A DNA stretch of 64,000 nucleotides from Diatrype stigma (taxonomy: Eukaryota; Ascomycota; Sordariomycetes; Xylariales; Diatrypaceae): contig JAKJXP020000033.1 in assembly GCA_022225965.2 (NCBI GenBank), positions 248,001 to 312,000 on the forward strand, read 5' to 3'. The position numbers and the translations under genes were made by a program. Each line of letters begins with the position of its first letter. The stretch's first letter is position 1. The notes below the pieces were generated by a model, which did no database searches, was not told the origin of the DNA, and saw nothing but the letters and a program-made list of their open reading frames with translations. Of this stretch, positions 22,728 to 36,193 are shown in pieces.

Positions 22728-25700
22728 ATTTGTTCCCTTTTTAAGAGACGTTATTAACGTTTCGTTAACGTTACTTATTTAGCAATACGAATTTCTTTGG
22801 CTGCTTTTTTTGATTTTTCGGAGGCCTTATCCGAAAATTTCTTTTTTAGCGCGGCCGGAATTAAGTTGTTGGAATTTATTAATAAAGCCGAAGGCATTTT
22901 TTGGTAAAACAATGGCTGTAATTATGGTAATTCGGATGTTATTATTTGCTGGAAAACGTAATTTAAATTTTCTTTTTTTTTGCGTCAAATATGTTTTATT
23001 TGGTTATGTTTTATGGGTTTAATATTTGATATGTTTTTATTATTTAATACGGCTTTAGCGATAACGTATGAATCGTTTTTGGGGCCTTAAATATTGGTTT
23101 TAGGAATAACTTATGAATTATTTTTAGGGCCGTAAATATTAGTTTTAATGTTTGATATGTTTTTAATAATAATATATAAGCCGCTTTTGGAATATAAAAC
23201 ATTGGTTCGGGTATTTTATATTGGGTCGCTAATAAAGAAAAACGTGCCGTATTTTGGATTTTAAATATTAATAATAAATGTATTTTACGAAAAAACGAAC
23301 GCAACTTTTGTAATTTAAAAAATAATAAAGGTATACGTAAAAATAATAATGGTTTCGTAATAGGATTTAATTTTAATATAATATTTGCCATTTATATTTT
23401 TATATTTATTATTTATATTAATAATATTGCTAATACGTTTGCGTTACGTAAGGTTATTTCGTATATTATACCGAATGCTATCGATTTATTTTTTAATTAT
23501 AATATAAAAATGTCGTTTATTTCTTTTGTTGCGTTTATTTTTTTAAGGTATTTTTTAAAATCCTTGTATTTAAATATATTTCGTTCGGGAATGTTGGATA
23601 TTTTTTATAAAACGTTCGTTATACGTAACGTTAATGTATTATTTAATAATGTTTATAATTAAATAGCCTTGTTATATAAATATAATTAAGTTTCGTTATA
23701 ATTAATTTATTCGTCGAAAGCTTTGTTTAATGTTATAATGTTATTTTCGATTGTATTAATTATTTTTTCGATGGAGCTGTATTCGTTTAATTTATTAATT
23801 ATGTATATATTTGTTTTGTTTTTGGCTTAAGGGTTTAGCAAGTCGTCGATGTCTTATATAATTTGTTTATATTCGTTTTGTAATATTATTTTTTGTTTTA
23901 AGCCAATAGCATTGGCGAATTGTAATTAAAACGCTTATAATAAGGACGTTATTCTTATTATAAACGTAAACCCGCTTAAAAAAGCTGGTTTTATATATGC
24001 TTATTTCGGCGATATCTTTTTGGACTGGATTATTCGTAACGGTCGAAGCTTTAATTTAAAGGTATTAAAGGTTTTTGTTTTGGTTATTTTGGCTAATGCT
24101 GGCTTAATAATCGATATATATTCCTTATAAGCCAGATTGTTCCTATTATAATATTTTTTTTAATAGGCTAGGATTCGTTTAATATTCGTTAATATAATAT
24201 ATTACTTTATTTCGGCCTGTTATAATCTTAATAATACTTTTTATAATTAAAAATTAAATCCATTTGCGTTTTTATATATTCGGAACGCTTTTATTTTTTC
24301 CTTAAAAAATAGCCGATATTTATAATTCGAATCGTTTTTTTAATTATTCTTATATTTTTTTTAATAACTATCGTTAATATTTTTAATATGTTTTATTAAA
24401 TTTTGGAATTCGTTAATTGGCTCGTAAAATTAATTTTCGCCAACGCGTCGATTATTAATTCCAAATTTATATTTATTAAAGGCATATATATTTTAAGAAC
24501 CTTTTTTTAATAATTCTCCGTATTTTTAAAACTTTTAATTGTTTTTGCGTTTTTTTCTGGCATTTTCTTATATTTATTCGAGGCTATTCCTGTTTTCGAT
24601 AATAACGCGAAATTTGGTTTATTAATTTTTAATTATCGCGTTTAGAAAATATTCGCGCGATTTTTAATTTTTGCCGATATTAATAAGCTAATATTTCCGT
24701 ACGAAAAGGTTTTGTCGAAAAAGGCTTTGTTTTCGATTTTTACGTTTGCCATTTTATTGCTTCGTATTATAGGAATCGTTTTAAGAATAAAAAAACTGAA
24801 AGAAAAATCGATACGAAAAAATGGTAAGAAAGAAAAAGAAAATAACGAAAAGCTTATATTTATTTCGGAAATTTTTTTCTTTTTTTATTATTATATAATT
24901 TATATGTATATATATACGATATATATACGGCATTATAGGCATATAAATGTATTATAATGCTTAGGTTTTAATGTTTTATAAGTAACTTTTGTTAATTATT
25001 ATAATATATTAATATTTAGATCTTTATATTAATCTTTAAGATTACCTATATTAGCTTTTAATCGGATTTTATGCCCATTAACGTATTAAAAGAAATGACG
25101 TCGTCGTTTTTAAGTTTTAATTCCTTTAAAGTTAATTTGTATTTTCGATCGAATTCGTATATTAATTTAATAACGTTTTGTATAAGTAATTATCTTAAAT
25201 ATTATTCGTTTTATTATAACGGTTATTCTTTTTATTTTATTAAATATTCGAACGTTAATTTGTTTTGCTTATTAATTCGTTTTTTAAGCAAGGACTTTAA
25301 TTCGTAAGATATTTATTCGTCGTCGTTTCTTTCGATAATAACTTGTTTTGAAAATGGACGTTTTTTTTTTACGGATTTATGTTTTCCGGATTTTTAATTA
25401 AATGTATCATTAAAATTATTTTATATATTTTTTAATGTTTCGAAAAACCGAATTCGTAAATAAAATCTTTAATTTTTTTCATTATTATTAAAGGGCCGAT
25501 TCGTTATTTTAACCATTTTTTGGGCGGATTTCTTAGCAGCTTATATTTTTCATGCAGCTTTAAATATATTTCGTTTTCGACGTTAAATTTTAACGAGGCA
25601 TAGTTTTTGTTATATCGGAACTTGCTATTAATTATTACAAAATCCATGGCGACTTATGCGTTTCGTTAATATAATTATTTAACGGTTTCGAAATTAATAG

Positions 25701-25959
25701 AATTTTATAATACGTTAAAAATGAATATTAGGAATAATGGCTTAAAACCGAAGGTTATTTTGTTTGGCGATTTTCCGAGCATTTTCGATTTCGAATTATT
25801 TGTATTATGCTATAATGTTAATATAATAACGACTTACGGTTTTTCGAATGTTATTGTATAATATCGAATTGCGATTTCGATATTTTGGTTTCGTTTTTTT
25901 ATTTAGCCGTTTTTTTATAAATGAAACGTTATAATAAAATTTAATATTATTTCCATCCG

Positions 25960-26439
25960 TATAAAAATCGTTTGCTAAAATTTAAACGTAAATTTTAGAT
26001 TTCGGTTAGATATAATTCGTTTTGGCAATTTTTAATCGTATAGTTGTAATATTTTTAACGTAATTATAGCCCATTTTTTTGTTATATATATTAAATGCTT
26101 TGGGATTAATATTATTTTTTTTAAGAATTTATAAATCATTATTATTAACGCGTTATATATTTCGTATCTTGGCATTTTTTAAAACGTATTTACGGCTAAT
26201 ATTTCGGATAATCCAATAATAAAGTCCTACGAAACGTAATAATATGGTATTAAATCCGAAATTATAGGTTTTAATAAGCCGAAAAACATATTTCGGTTCG
26301 TTTTCTTTTTAACATATTCGAAATAAAATCGATAATAATTTTTGATTTTTTGTATAAAACTTCGGATATAAAGCCTTTTTAAATTTTGTGCCATATAGGC
26401 CGCATTAAAATAATGCTTTTGGTCGTATATTATTTGCAA
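25960..26439 (-). pseudogene. integrase remnant of the inner element
   Basis: The minus strand reads KHYFNAAYMAQNLKRLYIRS, then an open stretch to a stop at 26227, followed in frame by DFIIGLSE. This has the layout of a gypsy integrase: the H-containing zinc-binding region, then the first catalytic Asp in a DFI-GL context. The family's CxxC is degraded. Further downstream, LPKRIISNRN resembles the second catalytic block. Several nonsense codons; inactive. Confidence 0.6.
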
Positions 26440-27539
26440 GATGTTTTTATAATAATTATTTAATATTATTAATTACTTAATTCCTTTCGAAAATACGTTA
26501 TAAAATAAATTATTTTTTATCGTAAAACGCATTTTTTTTATATCGAACGATTTTAAATTTCGTAATTATTTAAGCCTCGAATTTAATTCGTTTTGTTTTT
26601 TTTTAAAGCTTTAAATAATCGTTTTTCGATTTTCGTTATTTTTTTGTTTTTGCGATTCTTTAAATACTAAAAAATTTTAGCTAATTTATCGTTTTTTTTG
26701 TATTCGTTTAATAGCTTTGTTTTAAAATCGGAAGATATGGCAAATTTTGTATATATATAATTAAAGTCGTTAATAATATCGTTAAGCGTATTTTTTTTTT
26801 AATTGTTTCCTTTTTGTTCGTAAGATTATTTTTGGCCGGTAATTTAAATAACGTATTTAAAATAAGGTTTGTTTTTTTTAATATGTATTTAACGTTTAAT
26901 TTAAATTGCTTTAAATATGTTAAGGCTATAATTAAACGAGAATTATCTTTTATTGCGTTAATAAAATTTAAATTTCGTTACGTAATTATTTTTTTAATGG
27001 CTTTATGATTTATTAATATAATTATGTTTTTTATGTATAATTAAATTTATAAACGTAATTAATAATATATTTATACGAGACTTGTTATTTCGAACTTTAT
27101 AGCTTTATATTTACGTTTCGTTTTTATAAGCATTTTGTTAAAATATAATATGATTTCGATATTATTAAAAGAAATAAAGCCGTTTGTTTATGATATACGT
27201 AAATGGAAAATTATAATACCGAAATTTCGTTATTTGGATGTATCGAGTTTAATAAATGTTTTTCGTTTTGGATTTCAGTAAATAAGATAAGTTTTTCGTT
27301 TAAGAGCGTTTTGTAATAGCTGAAAACTTTTTTTTTCGGCTTTAGTAGGTTCGAATTTTTTGTTCGAAATTTAAATTTTTTTCTGAATTATTATGAATTT
27401 AAGCAATTCGTTTAATTTTTGTTTTTTGGTTAGTATATTTGTTTTACGTTTTTATAATGGCTTTGCTTTTTGTTAATATTACGGTATATATTTTTTTAGC
27501 CATATAATTATTTCGATATATGTTTTTAAGTTTTTTAAT

Positions 27540-28140
27540 ATCTTTAGGAATTTGATTTTTATAATGGCTTTTAGTTTTTTCTTATTAATGGCTATATTAA
27601 ATCCGTTAACTTTAAATTCGAATAACCGTATGGAATCGTATTTATTAAAAGATTTTTTCGGATTTAATAAAAGACCGATATTTTCGAATAATATAAATAT
27701 AATATCGAAATATGCCAGATATTCGTTTTTTGAGTTACTTATAATTGTAATATCGTTAATATATGCCTTATAAAATTCTTTATAATTATGAAGTTTTTGG
27801 TTTATAAATCGCTATGCGAATAATAGGCTGTTTCGAAAATCCATTAATACGACGTTTAATATTTCGAAATTTCTTAATAAAATAATAACCATTTTATTTC
27901 GATGTTTTGAATATATTGGCAATTAATAAAAAAATGCTAATGCATTAAAAATGGTAATGTATGCTTTTTCGAGAATAAAAAATAAAATGTTTTCTTAATA
28001 AAACACGAAATATACGTTTGATACGACGATGTCGTTTAAGGCTTTAAGGTTTACGACGATTTTTCCTTTTTTCGTTTCGTTTATTATTTTTCATATTATG
28101 AAAACGGAATAACCGAAAGGTATAGATTTTTCTATCCAAT
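27540..28140 (-). pseudogene. reverse transcriptase remnant of the inner element
   Basis: One minus-strand frame, broken by a few TAG/TAA codons, reads as a gypsy-type reverse transcriptase: GKIVVNLKALNDIVV (the usual VVDxRxLN segment), then an FFYQLPI-like segment, VVLMDFRNS, and KAYINDITIISNS. The last is the active site, with YIDDI altered to YIND. GLLLNPKKSF follows. The changes fit G-to-A/C-to-T mutation, so the enzyme is dead. Boundaries are approximate. Confidence 0.75.
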
Positions 28141-31100
28141 TTAAACGTTTAATATCGTGCATGTTATTAAATAATTTATTAAGGAATTCTTTATTTTTTT
28201 TGTTTAATCGATATAAACGTATTCGGATGCTTTATATTTGCCATTTTTTTATTAAGTCCATACGTATTATTATTTTTTTTTGATATAAATATAATACCTT
28301 TGTTTTTTTAAACGTCGAATTTTTCGAATATCGTTTTAATTTTGGCTACAAAAGTTTTGTTTGTTGTTAATATAATAACGTCGTTTTTTATGTGAATTTT
28401 AAGATCGTTATTTGGTTTTATTGGATTAATAATATATTCGTAATAATAAGGCTTCGTATATTTTTTTAATAGTTCGCCTGAATTATTTATAGCTTTTTAT
28501 ATATTTTATAAGGTAGCTTTTTTTAAGATAAAGGCGTGCATTAATTCGTTTATTATTTCGATTTTTTTAAATATAAATGATTAAAAGATTTTGTTTAAAT
28601 ATTTTATTATTATAAATGTTATTGTTTAGGTTATTATTATTTTCGTTTAATTAGTATTCGTATAATAAGCGTTTTTTATATCCGTAATTTGGCTTAAATG
28701 CGTATTTTGACGTATAATAACCGGTTCGTTTATATAATTAAAAATAAAAATAAGTTTCGAAATATTCGCATTAATAATTGCATTTATGATATCCGGAAAT
28801 GTAACCATAAAAGTATAAGTTTTTTTATTTCCGTATTCGTTAGTATTATTTAGTTTTATAAATTTAGTAAGAATTATAGCTATTATATGTAGTGGTATAA
28901 TTATATTAATTCTGGCGACGATTCGTTTTTTAATGGGAGGCGTTTTTCGAATAATTTCGAAATTAAAACCAAAGCTTTTGTAAAATATTAATTTAAAACG
29001 TTTTTTTATATAATTTATAATAATTCCATGGTTATTAAGTTACGAATTTCTAAATAATAACTTGGGCTCGAGATTTTTATGAATTTACGTTTCGATTAGG
29101 AATTATAAAACAATTTAAATATTTTTTAACTTGGTAAGAACATTTATTATCCATTTTGTTTTTTCGGTTAACGTAATAGGTTTTTTAATGCTTATTATTA
29201 TAACAAGATCGGCGTAAATTTTTATAGCTGTAAGGAAATATTTATATAATTAGTTTTTGTTTATTATTTCGTTTAATAAACCGGTATTCGCATATTTGAA
29301 TATTAAGTATCCGGATACGTTAATAACGAATTTTAAATATATATATTAAAGACGTATTATATCGGTTTTAAGTATTTTGGATTTTGTAATTATTGTATGT
29401 AATGAAAATGTTTTTTTTCGTTTAATGAATTTATTAAACGGAAGTCGGTAACGTTTTCGTTTATGTTATTATGGGATATTTAAAAATGTTCGTTTTCGAT
29501 TTTTTCGACGGTAAATAACGGAAGCTTTAACGGCATAAGTGATAAGGATTTATTTTTAAGGGTTAATTTAAAAACTAGCTTAATGGTACGGCATTTATTC
29601 GATATAACGTATTTTATGCATTCGTTGCGCAATTAAAACATTTTTCTGTATTTCTTATAAATCCGTTGTTTTTATATTTGTTCGATTAATATTTTATTTT
29701 GATTATTATTATTATTAAAAAAGGCAATATAAGTAAAAGCGTTATTATTATTTACGAATTATTCGTTATTATTATAGTTTTTTAATATAAAGTAATTATT
29801 AGTAATAAGTTATTTTTCGGTGGATTTTCTAAAAGGGTTATTAGTAATTATATAATATTCGTTATCGAAATAAAACGTTTATGTATTAGCATTTTGATTT
29901 GCTTTTATTTATTTGTTTTATTAACGGTTATTTTCGAATTTAATATTGCGTTTACGTTTTTAGGCGTTTTTGTTACGGAATTTTTTATGCAGATTGTTTT
30001 TATAATTACCGCGATATGAACGAAATCCTTTTCGTAAATTTAAACCTTTATTTTTGTTATTGCCGTTATAATTGCTATAAAAGCTGTTTTTTAATGATTT
30101 TGTTATAATACCGTTCTGATTAGTTTAATTTTTAAAATACAAGAATGGAGCTATTAATAAAGGACGATTTGGTATTTCGATTTATTTATTGGTTTCGAAT
30201 AATTTTTAGTTAATGGATTTGTATTATTCCTTTTCGAAATTAAGGGCGGAAATAAACGCTTGTGGCTATATTAATATTGCTTATTTATAAAAAGTGGATT
30301 TATTTTCGAAATATTAAAGCCAGTTATTAAAACGGAAATTAAATTCGGAAATAATAAGTATTTGCTGCAATTATAAATAAATTGCGTTATAAATATAAAT
30401 TATTAATTACATAAACGTTTTTATGTTTACCGCTTTATAATATTTTATATGCTTTATTACTTATACGCAAACGGATACGTTAATATAAACATAATTAAGA
30501 CTATATTGGTCCTTTAATAAAAATAGTAATGCATTAGTTTCTTTAATTTTAAACCGTTGGGTAATTTTATTTAATAATGCATTTAGGTTTCCGAATAAAA
30601 TCGTCTTTATGTTTTAATTAATTTTTGTTATTTATTAAGCTTAAGCGTTTTTACGAAGCAATTAAGGAAGATTTTTAATAATGATTTTGGTTTTATTCGG
30701 ATTTTGGATATATTTACGGATTGCAGCTATAAAAAGCTGCATATTACGTTAATAAACATCCGTATCGACTTAGGCGAAGTTATTCGTTCTAAAAAAAAGT
30801 TCGAGATTAGGGTTCAAAAAACCGATATTTTGGAGCTTTTATTTACGGGTAAAAAAATCTTTAAATTAATTATTTCCAAAAAATTAAAAAATTATTTTAA
30901 TAATGTCGATAAGCTTTTTAAGGCCTAAGTTTTTTAATTTATCGGATAAAACGATAGTTTTATTTAAACCTTAAATAAAGGCATTAATTCCCGTAAGGAA
31001 ATCTTTAGGGTTTAAAGATCCGTTAAAAGAAAATGCTTCCGTACCTAAACCTAACGGTTTAATTCTAGTATTAAATATTTCTTCGTTATTAAGATTAAAC

Positions 31101-32206
31101 AAATGTATATTTAAAAATGAAGATATTAAAGGGTTATGATAAGTTTTTTATCTTTATTAAATTGTATTTTGGAAATGTTTTAACTGGAGGCGTCCGAATT
31201 TATTTATAATGTTTTCGGCTAGATTATCCTAATATGTTGGTATAGAAATGTTCTTGGAAAGGATTTTTGAAGATGTATTTTGCAAACCGGAAGGTAATTT
31301 TTTTTTGGTGTTTTGGAAGTTTGTTTCGGGTTATCGTTGGTTTATTTTTTTTATTTTTAATTATCGTTACCGTTGTTATTATTCGAAAAAATATTTTATA
31401 TAAAGGCAAGGTTTGGAAATTCTTTGATAACGTATTTTTCGATTTTTAAATAAGCTTATTTAAATCTTTAATGATTAATAATCCATTTAACCGGATATTA
31501 AATAGATAAAGCAAAAAAGTTTTTAATAATTCGCTTAGGTTTTAATAAAGAAAAGTAATTATATTTTAAAAATAACTTATAAATTTTAAAGATAATATTT
31601 TTTAATAATGGATTATGTTTAAAGTAATTTGAATAATCGATAATAAAATTTAATATAGCTATAAAGGTATTTTTCATTATAAATATGGGATAAGTGCCGA
31701 AGTCGTAATAAAACGACGACCTTAAAAAGGTAAACAATCGATAAATAATCGAAATAACGTAAAATAAGGATCTTTTTAATCGTTTTAATAAAGAAAAAAT
31801 AAATCTAATAATTTTAAAAATGAAACCGGTTAATATAGGGCCATTTTCGATAACTTAAATTGCCTTATAAATAACGACGCCTAAAGTAAGCAATCGAATC
31901 TTAAGAAAAAACAAACAAAATGGATATTAAAATAAACGTTCTTATTTTCCGAAAACGAAAATAAAGACAGATTAATAAAAAAGGATTATCGCATTAATTA
32001 ATTAATAATAAAAGGGTAAATAAAATTGGGACTTAAAAGGCTTGGTCGGTCGGCTTTAAAGCCGGTATACGCTATTATAACGATTAAACTCGAAAAAACC
32101 GAAAAGTCGGTCTGCAGCTTAATAAATAAGGAATATAATTATTTATATAAATTAAAGACCCGAATGGTATATAGTTATGGTAATGCACGAGAAAATGTTA
32201 CCAAGT

Positions 32207-32367
32207 TATAAGAACAAATTTTAAGTAAAAAACGATAATAATTCTTTTAGGAAAAAACTAGTTATAACTAAGCTAATAAGATTTATTAATACAGTAAAAA
32301 ATAGGACCCATTATCTTCTGGCTAAAAAAAGAAGCTTCCAAACTTCCTATAACAACTTCTTATAACA
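32207..32367 (-). repeat. 5' LTR of the inner element
   Basis: 161 bp; reads TGTTATAAGAAG at its start on the minus strand; target copy ATTAA directly to its right. Confidence 0.88.
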
Positions 32368-32639
32368 ATTAACATAATATCGAAAAGTTTTTTTTTAAAC
32401 GGAATATTATAATTAAATCTTTATAAGTTTTTTCGAAAAATAAATAATTAAATATAAAACGAAAGCGCTTATTATTTTTATATAAGATTATAATAATGTT
32501 GCGTCGACGAATTATTACGAAACGTTTATTTCGAAAATAATCGGGCGGCGCTAATCGTATTTTCGAATTACGGGTATTATTATAATTATTTTGCGAATTA
32601 CTTTTTAATTTGTTATAACTTTAAGAAATAATTCGATAC

Positions 32640-33130
32640 GTTCGTTTTTTAAATTACTTATAAGGGCTATAAATAACTTAGCGATTTCCGAATATTTATT
32701 AATTAAATACCGCAAATAATCGGCGGCATTTATAAACGTTTGAATTTCGATTATTATTATCGGCTTAGGTTTATTTCGAATGGTTGCGATTTTAATCGAA
32801 TCGGTTTTAATTTCCTTTTTGGAAATCGTAAAGCTTAAGAAAATCCTTTTCTTAACGAATATTAGGGATTTCGTTGGATTTACGATTATTCCGTAATTAA
32901 AAAGCCTTTTAAATAAGGCGAATATACATTCGTAAAGCTATTCGAATATATTAACTTATACGGCTATATTATTTAGCATATTCGAAATAAATTTGCGAAA
33001 TAATTCGAGAATTGTTTTTATTAGTGCCTAAAAAGTCGTCGGAACGTTATAAAGCCCGAAAAGCATTATTAATTATTCGTAAATGCCAAATAAAATTACG
33101 AAAGCGGTTTTTTCGATATTTGGTTCGTAA
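32640..33130 (-). pseudogene. reverse transcriptase remnant of the Ty3/gypsy element
   Basis: The minus strand reads FVILFGIYE, LFGLYNVPTTF (usual PFGLxNAPATFQ), then a degraded YxDD region, GIIVNPTKSLIFVKK, FLSFTISKKEIKTDSIKI, and INAADYLRYLINKYSEIAKL (usual GAxNYYRxFI..FSxIAxPL). That order is diagnostic of Ty3/gypsy elements. Stop codons interrupt each block. Confidence 0.78.
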
Positions 33131-34428
33131 ATTTTGATTTGTTAAAAGTTATTTTTAAAATTAATAAAGCAATATTAACGGTATCCGGCCGTTTATGAGA
33201 TTTTATTTATTACGTTAAGAAACGAATAGGCGTTTTTTTATTAAATTTTATTAAGTTTTCGATAATTATAATAAAATCGCCATATTACGTTTTTATCGAA
33301 TTTATTAGGTTTCGCTATTTAATTCGGTATTTTTTTAGATATAAATAATATAAGCAAACTTTATAAATTCGTATCGATACGTATAATCATTTTTAAATAT
33401 TTTTAACGAATTTACGAAATGCCCGAAATTAAAGAAGGTTATATCGACGTAAAAAAAGTTTAATAGGTTTGTTATTTTTAATATCGATATAATAACGGAT
33501 ACGCATATTCGTAATAACTTTTTTCGAAACGAATTCGAATAGTTTTGGAAAATTATGAATATATTATAAAAGATATTTATTAATGGCCTTATTATTTATT
33601 AAAATAAGTTTATATCAAATTATTAAGCTGGATTCGGCTATTATATAAGCCGTTTCGGAAACGTAAAAAATACGTAATAAAGCGATTAAATAAATTATAA
33701 GCCTTTCTGTAATTTTAATTAAAATAATTACTTCGTTTTTTTCTTTTTTTTTTATAATATATATTTAACTTATGAAATAAACTTTTTTCGAAGGTTAAGT
33801 TATCGAAAAAGGTACCGTCGGAAATAATTCCCGTTAATATTTAAAACGGAATAATATTATTACCGGGCATTAAAAACTAGGCGGTAATTATTACGTTATG
33901 CGAAACTTTCGGTTTTATGTTTTTAATTTTTCGCATTATTAATGGTTTTAAGGAATTATACGTTTTTAACGTAACTGTTATCGATTCGGAAATATAATAA
34001 AAGGTATATTCGTAATTTAAGAAAATTATAAATTTATTTTCGTCGATTATTTTCGTAAAAAAAAGGTTATAATTTTCGCCGTATTCTTTTCGTAAAGGGT
34101 TATTCTTATTAAGGGATGGTTTGTTATTAGCGTTTATTTTTATTAAATAAATACGGCGTTTTTATTTGTTATTTTCGAATTGCTTAAGAAATTCGTTAAA
34201 ATTACGATCGAACTTTTTGTTATTTTATAGCTATTTGGCGGAACTTTTTTTGGAATCGTTTTTGTTATTATTTTCGGCGCCGGCGAAATATACGCAAAGC
34301 CGTTTGTTTTTTTTAAACTTATTAAAGACTAATCGAAGTTTGTTATTAATAACGTTTTAATATAAGGTTTTTTTAAAGGTAATTTTTTTGTCCGTATTTA
34401 CGTATTATATGTTTTTCGGAAATTTCGT

Positions 34429-34479
34429 CTTTATTTTGTAATTTTTGGTTTAATGGTTTTATTTATTATAATTAAAGCA
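34429..34479 (-). pseudogene. gag zinc-knuckle remnant of the Ty3/gypsy element
   Basis: The minus strand reads CFNYNK-x-NH-x-TKNY, which fits a C-x2-C-x4-H-x4-C knuckle with the second and third Cys changed to Tyr (TGC to TAC, a RIP-type transition). It lies about 1.4 kb inside the 5' LTR, where gag is expected. Confidence 0.6.
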
Positions 34480-35901
34480 TTTATTATTTTCGGCTTTTAC
34501 GGCGAAGCCTTATTCGGTTATGGCATAAACGTTACGGCTTTCGTTACGAAAATCGGTAATTATTCCGAATTTTGCGGCTTAAAATATAGTAATTATTACG
34601 TTCGGAAGCTTTAATTAAGTTATGCCGGATTTGGTTTATATGGCTTTTATAACGGTTAGGTTATAAAATGGCACTGTTTTTTCTTAAAATTAAACGGTAA
34701 CCGAAAAGGTGCCGTAATTCTTTTTTTAATTACTTAACGAATAATTAATTTGGCTTATTAAATAATTATTTCGATTTTTTATGCGTTATTAAAATTTTCG
34801 AATTGGTCGTTAAAAATTAATTATATATTAAATAAGTTATTATATAACGTATCAATAAGAATTTCTTTTATCGGATAATTATTGCGAATATTTTTCGGCA
34901 TTTTATAAAAGGTTTTACGGATACGTTTTGCGAAATGTATTATATTTTCGTTTTAATACGAAAATAACGTTACGAAATAAATTAATGCTTTCGAAAAGGC
35001 ATTATAGTCGTTTAAAACTTAAAGAATACATTTTACGAACGTTATTTAATTAAGCTTATTATTGCGAATATATATTTTTATTTATTAAAAATCGCCGGTA
35101 AATTCGTTCGTAATTCGGTATATTTAAAGATTATATAACATTAATATTATTAAAAGGCGTTTTTAAATTTTCTTTAGTTTCTTTAAAACTTAACCGTTAA
35201 TTTAAATTAAGCGAAGATTTAAAAATATCGTTATTTTATTTTTCGCTTTTATATAGCCCATTTTCGTAACGTCGTTCGGAAATATAACCGGAGATTATAT
35301 TTTTTATCCGTTTTTATTACGAATCTTAAACGTAATTTACGATAAACGGCATATATATCATATTAATTTTTTTTTATTTGCTATTTATTATAATGAAATA
35401 AGCGCCAAATATACGGCATATATTAGTTTTAATCGAATTCGGCCGATTTACGAAAATTAATCGGCGATTTTACGTTACCGGCGGTAGCCGCTTTTTCGGT
35501 ATTAAACGTAAGCTATTATTGTTATTATTAAATTTATTCGTTTTTTTAACGAAATTATTAATTCGGCGTTTCGATTTTTTTGCCTTTAGGTTTAAAATTA
35601 AAATACGCGGTTATTTTCGTTATTTTGTTTATTAAGTATTATAAGTTATTTTTTATTAAAGTGTTTTTTCGTTCGATATTTTCGAACTTTTTGTTAAGAA
35701 ATTCGTATAATATGCCGTTTTTTTAAGCGGCCTTTATATTCGTAAGGGATTCGGCGAAAGTGCCGCCTTAGGCCAAAACGCCTTTAGGTTGTTTTTTCGT
35801 ATTGGCGTTACTTTTTATTATCGTTGGTTATTAAAAAGAATTCGTAAAAAAAAAAAGTAAATTTTGCGTTATTAACGTTAATTTATAAAAATAGCTATTT
35901 A

Positions 35902-36084
35902 TGTTTTTACGTTCGGTTCTTTAAATTTTTAGGAAATTATTATTATTAATAATTTATTTAAAATTATATTAAAAGTTCGAATTAATTATTAAATTAAAGC
36001 TAATTATAATTATGCGCTTTAAGTTGTTAGAATTTTATATTTCGATTTTCCGATCCTTGGCATTATGGGAAATGCCCGGATCCA
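35902..36084 (-). repeat. 5' LTR of the Ty3/gypsy element
   Basis: 183 bp. Its outer 30 bp (CCTTGGCATTATGGG...CCGGATCCA) is much less mutated than the matching part of the other copy, so RIP fades out at this boundary. Confidence 0.85.
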
Positions 36085-36133
36085 TAGTGTTAGGTAATAA
36101 CTTTAGGTAATAAATGGTATAGTAAAGGTGTGT

Positions 36134-36193
36134 CCAAATGCGGTTAATGTCCGGTATCGATAACTAAAGTGCCCGGTGCCGATAGTCGTATTG
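36134..36193 (-). repeat. right terminal inverted repeat of the DNA transposon
   Basis: 60 bp, reverse complement of 20329-20388; target copy CTAGAGCAA follows at 36194-36202. Confidence 0.88.

Larger units (their letters stand above)
22567..32367 (-). mobile_element. inner LTR retrotransposon (gypsy-like polymerase order), RIPped, 9.8 kb
   Basis: Two 161-bp LTRs (22567-22727 and 32207-32367) of identical length enclose 9.5 kb. The 5-bp duplication ATTAA lies directly outside both (22562-22566, 32368-32372). On the minus strand a TTGGTAACA-like primer-binding site follows the right LTR and a purine tract AAAAAGGGAA precedes the left one, so the element runs right to left. The minus strand carries reverse transcriptase (about 28140-27540) and then integrase (about 26440-25960), the gypsy order. 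About 4 kb before RT should be gag and protease. About 3 kb after integrase is unexplained. The LTRs differ at 24 of 161 positions by my count, all transitions, as RIP predicts. Confidence 0.85.
20753..36084 (-). mobile_element. Ty3/gypsy LTR retrotransposon, RIPped, interrupted by a second LTR element
   Basis: Flanked by 183-bp direct repeats (20753-20935 and 35902-36084), each ending in TG...CA or its RIPped form. A purine tract next to the left LTR, read on the minus strand (AAAAAAAGAAA), fits a polypurine tract, so the element runs right to left. Remnants in order on the minus strand are a CCHC zinc knuckle near 34430-34480 and reverse transcriptase at about 33130-32640; RNase H and integrase should follow, split by the inner element at 22567-32367. 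Without that insertion the element is about 5.5 kb, normal for the family. The 5-bp flanks (TATTA left, TAGTG right) match imperfectly. Stop codons in every frame and CpA depletion show RIP inactivation. Confidence 0.85.
20329..36193. mobile_element. TIR DNA transposon, split by nested LTR elements
   Basis: The outermost element of a three-level nest. Its 60-bp terminal inverted repeats (20329-20388 and 36134-36193) match except for a few bases; both contain GGCACCGGGCACTTTAG and CCGGACATTAACCGCATTTGG in opposite orientation. A 9-bp direct repeat CTAGAGCAA flanks it (20320-20328, 36194-36202) as target-site duplication. Without the 15,332-bp LTR element and its duplicated target, only about 528 bp remain, too short for a transposase, so this was a non-autonomous, MITE-like element. 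Long TIRs plus a 9-bp duplication are typical of Mutator-like elements, which I infer without a transposase to confirm it. The remnant at 20389-20752 is AT-rich with ACTT and ATATTT simple repeats. Confidence 0.85.

Noticed and set aside
20400..36080. Many 60-115 codon open frames in the AT-rich block
   Set aside because: They are chance frames in RIPped sequence; real remnants are recognisable only by reading through stops in the element's orientation.
20748..36089. Perfect 5-bp target duplication of the Ty3/gypsy element
   Set aside because: TATTA and TAGTG differ at two of five positions, one a transversion; I therefore rely on the paired LTRs rather than the duplication.
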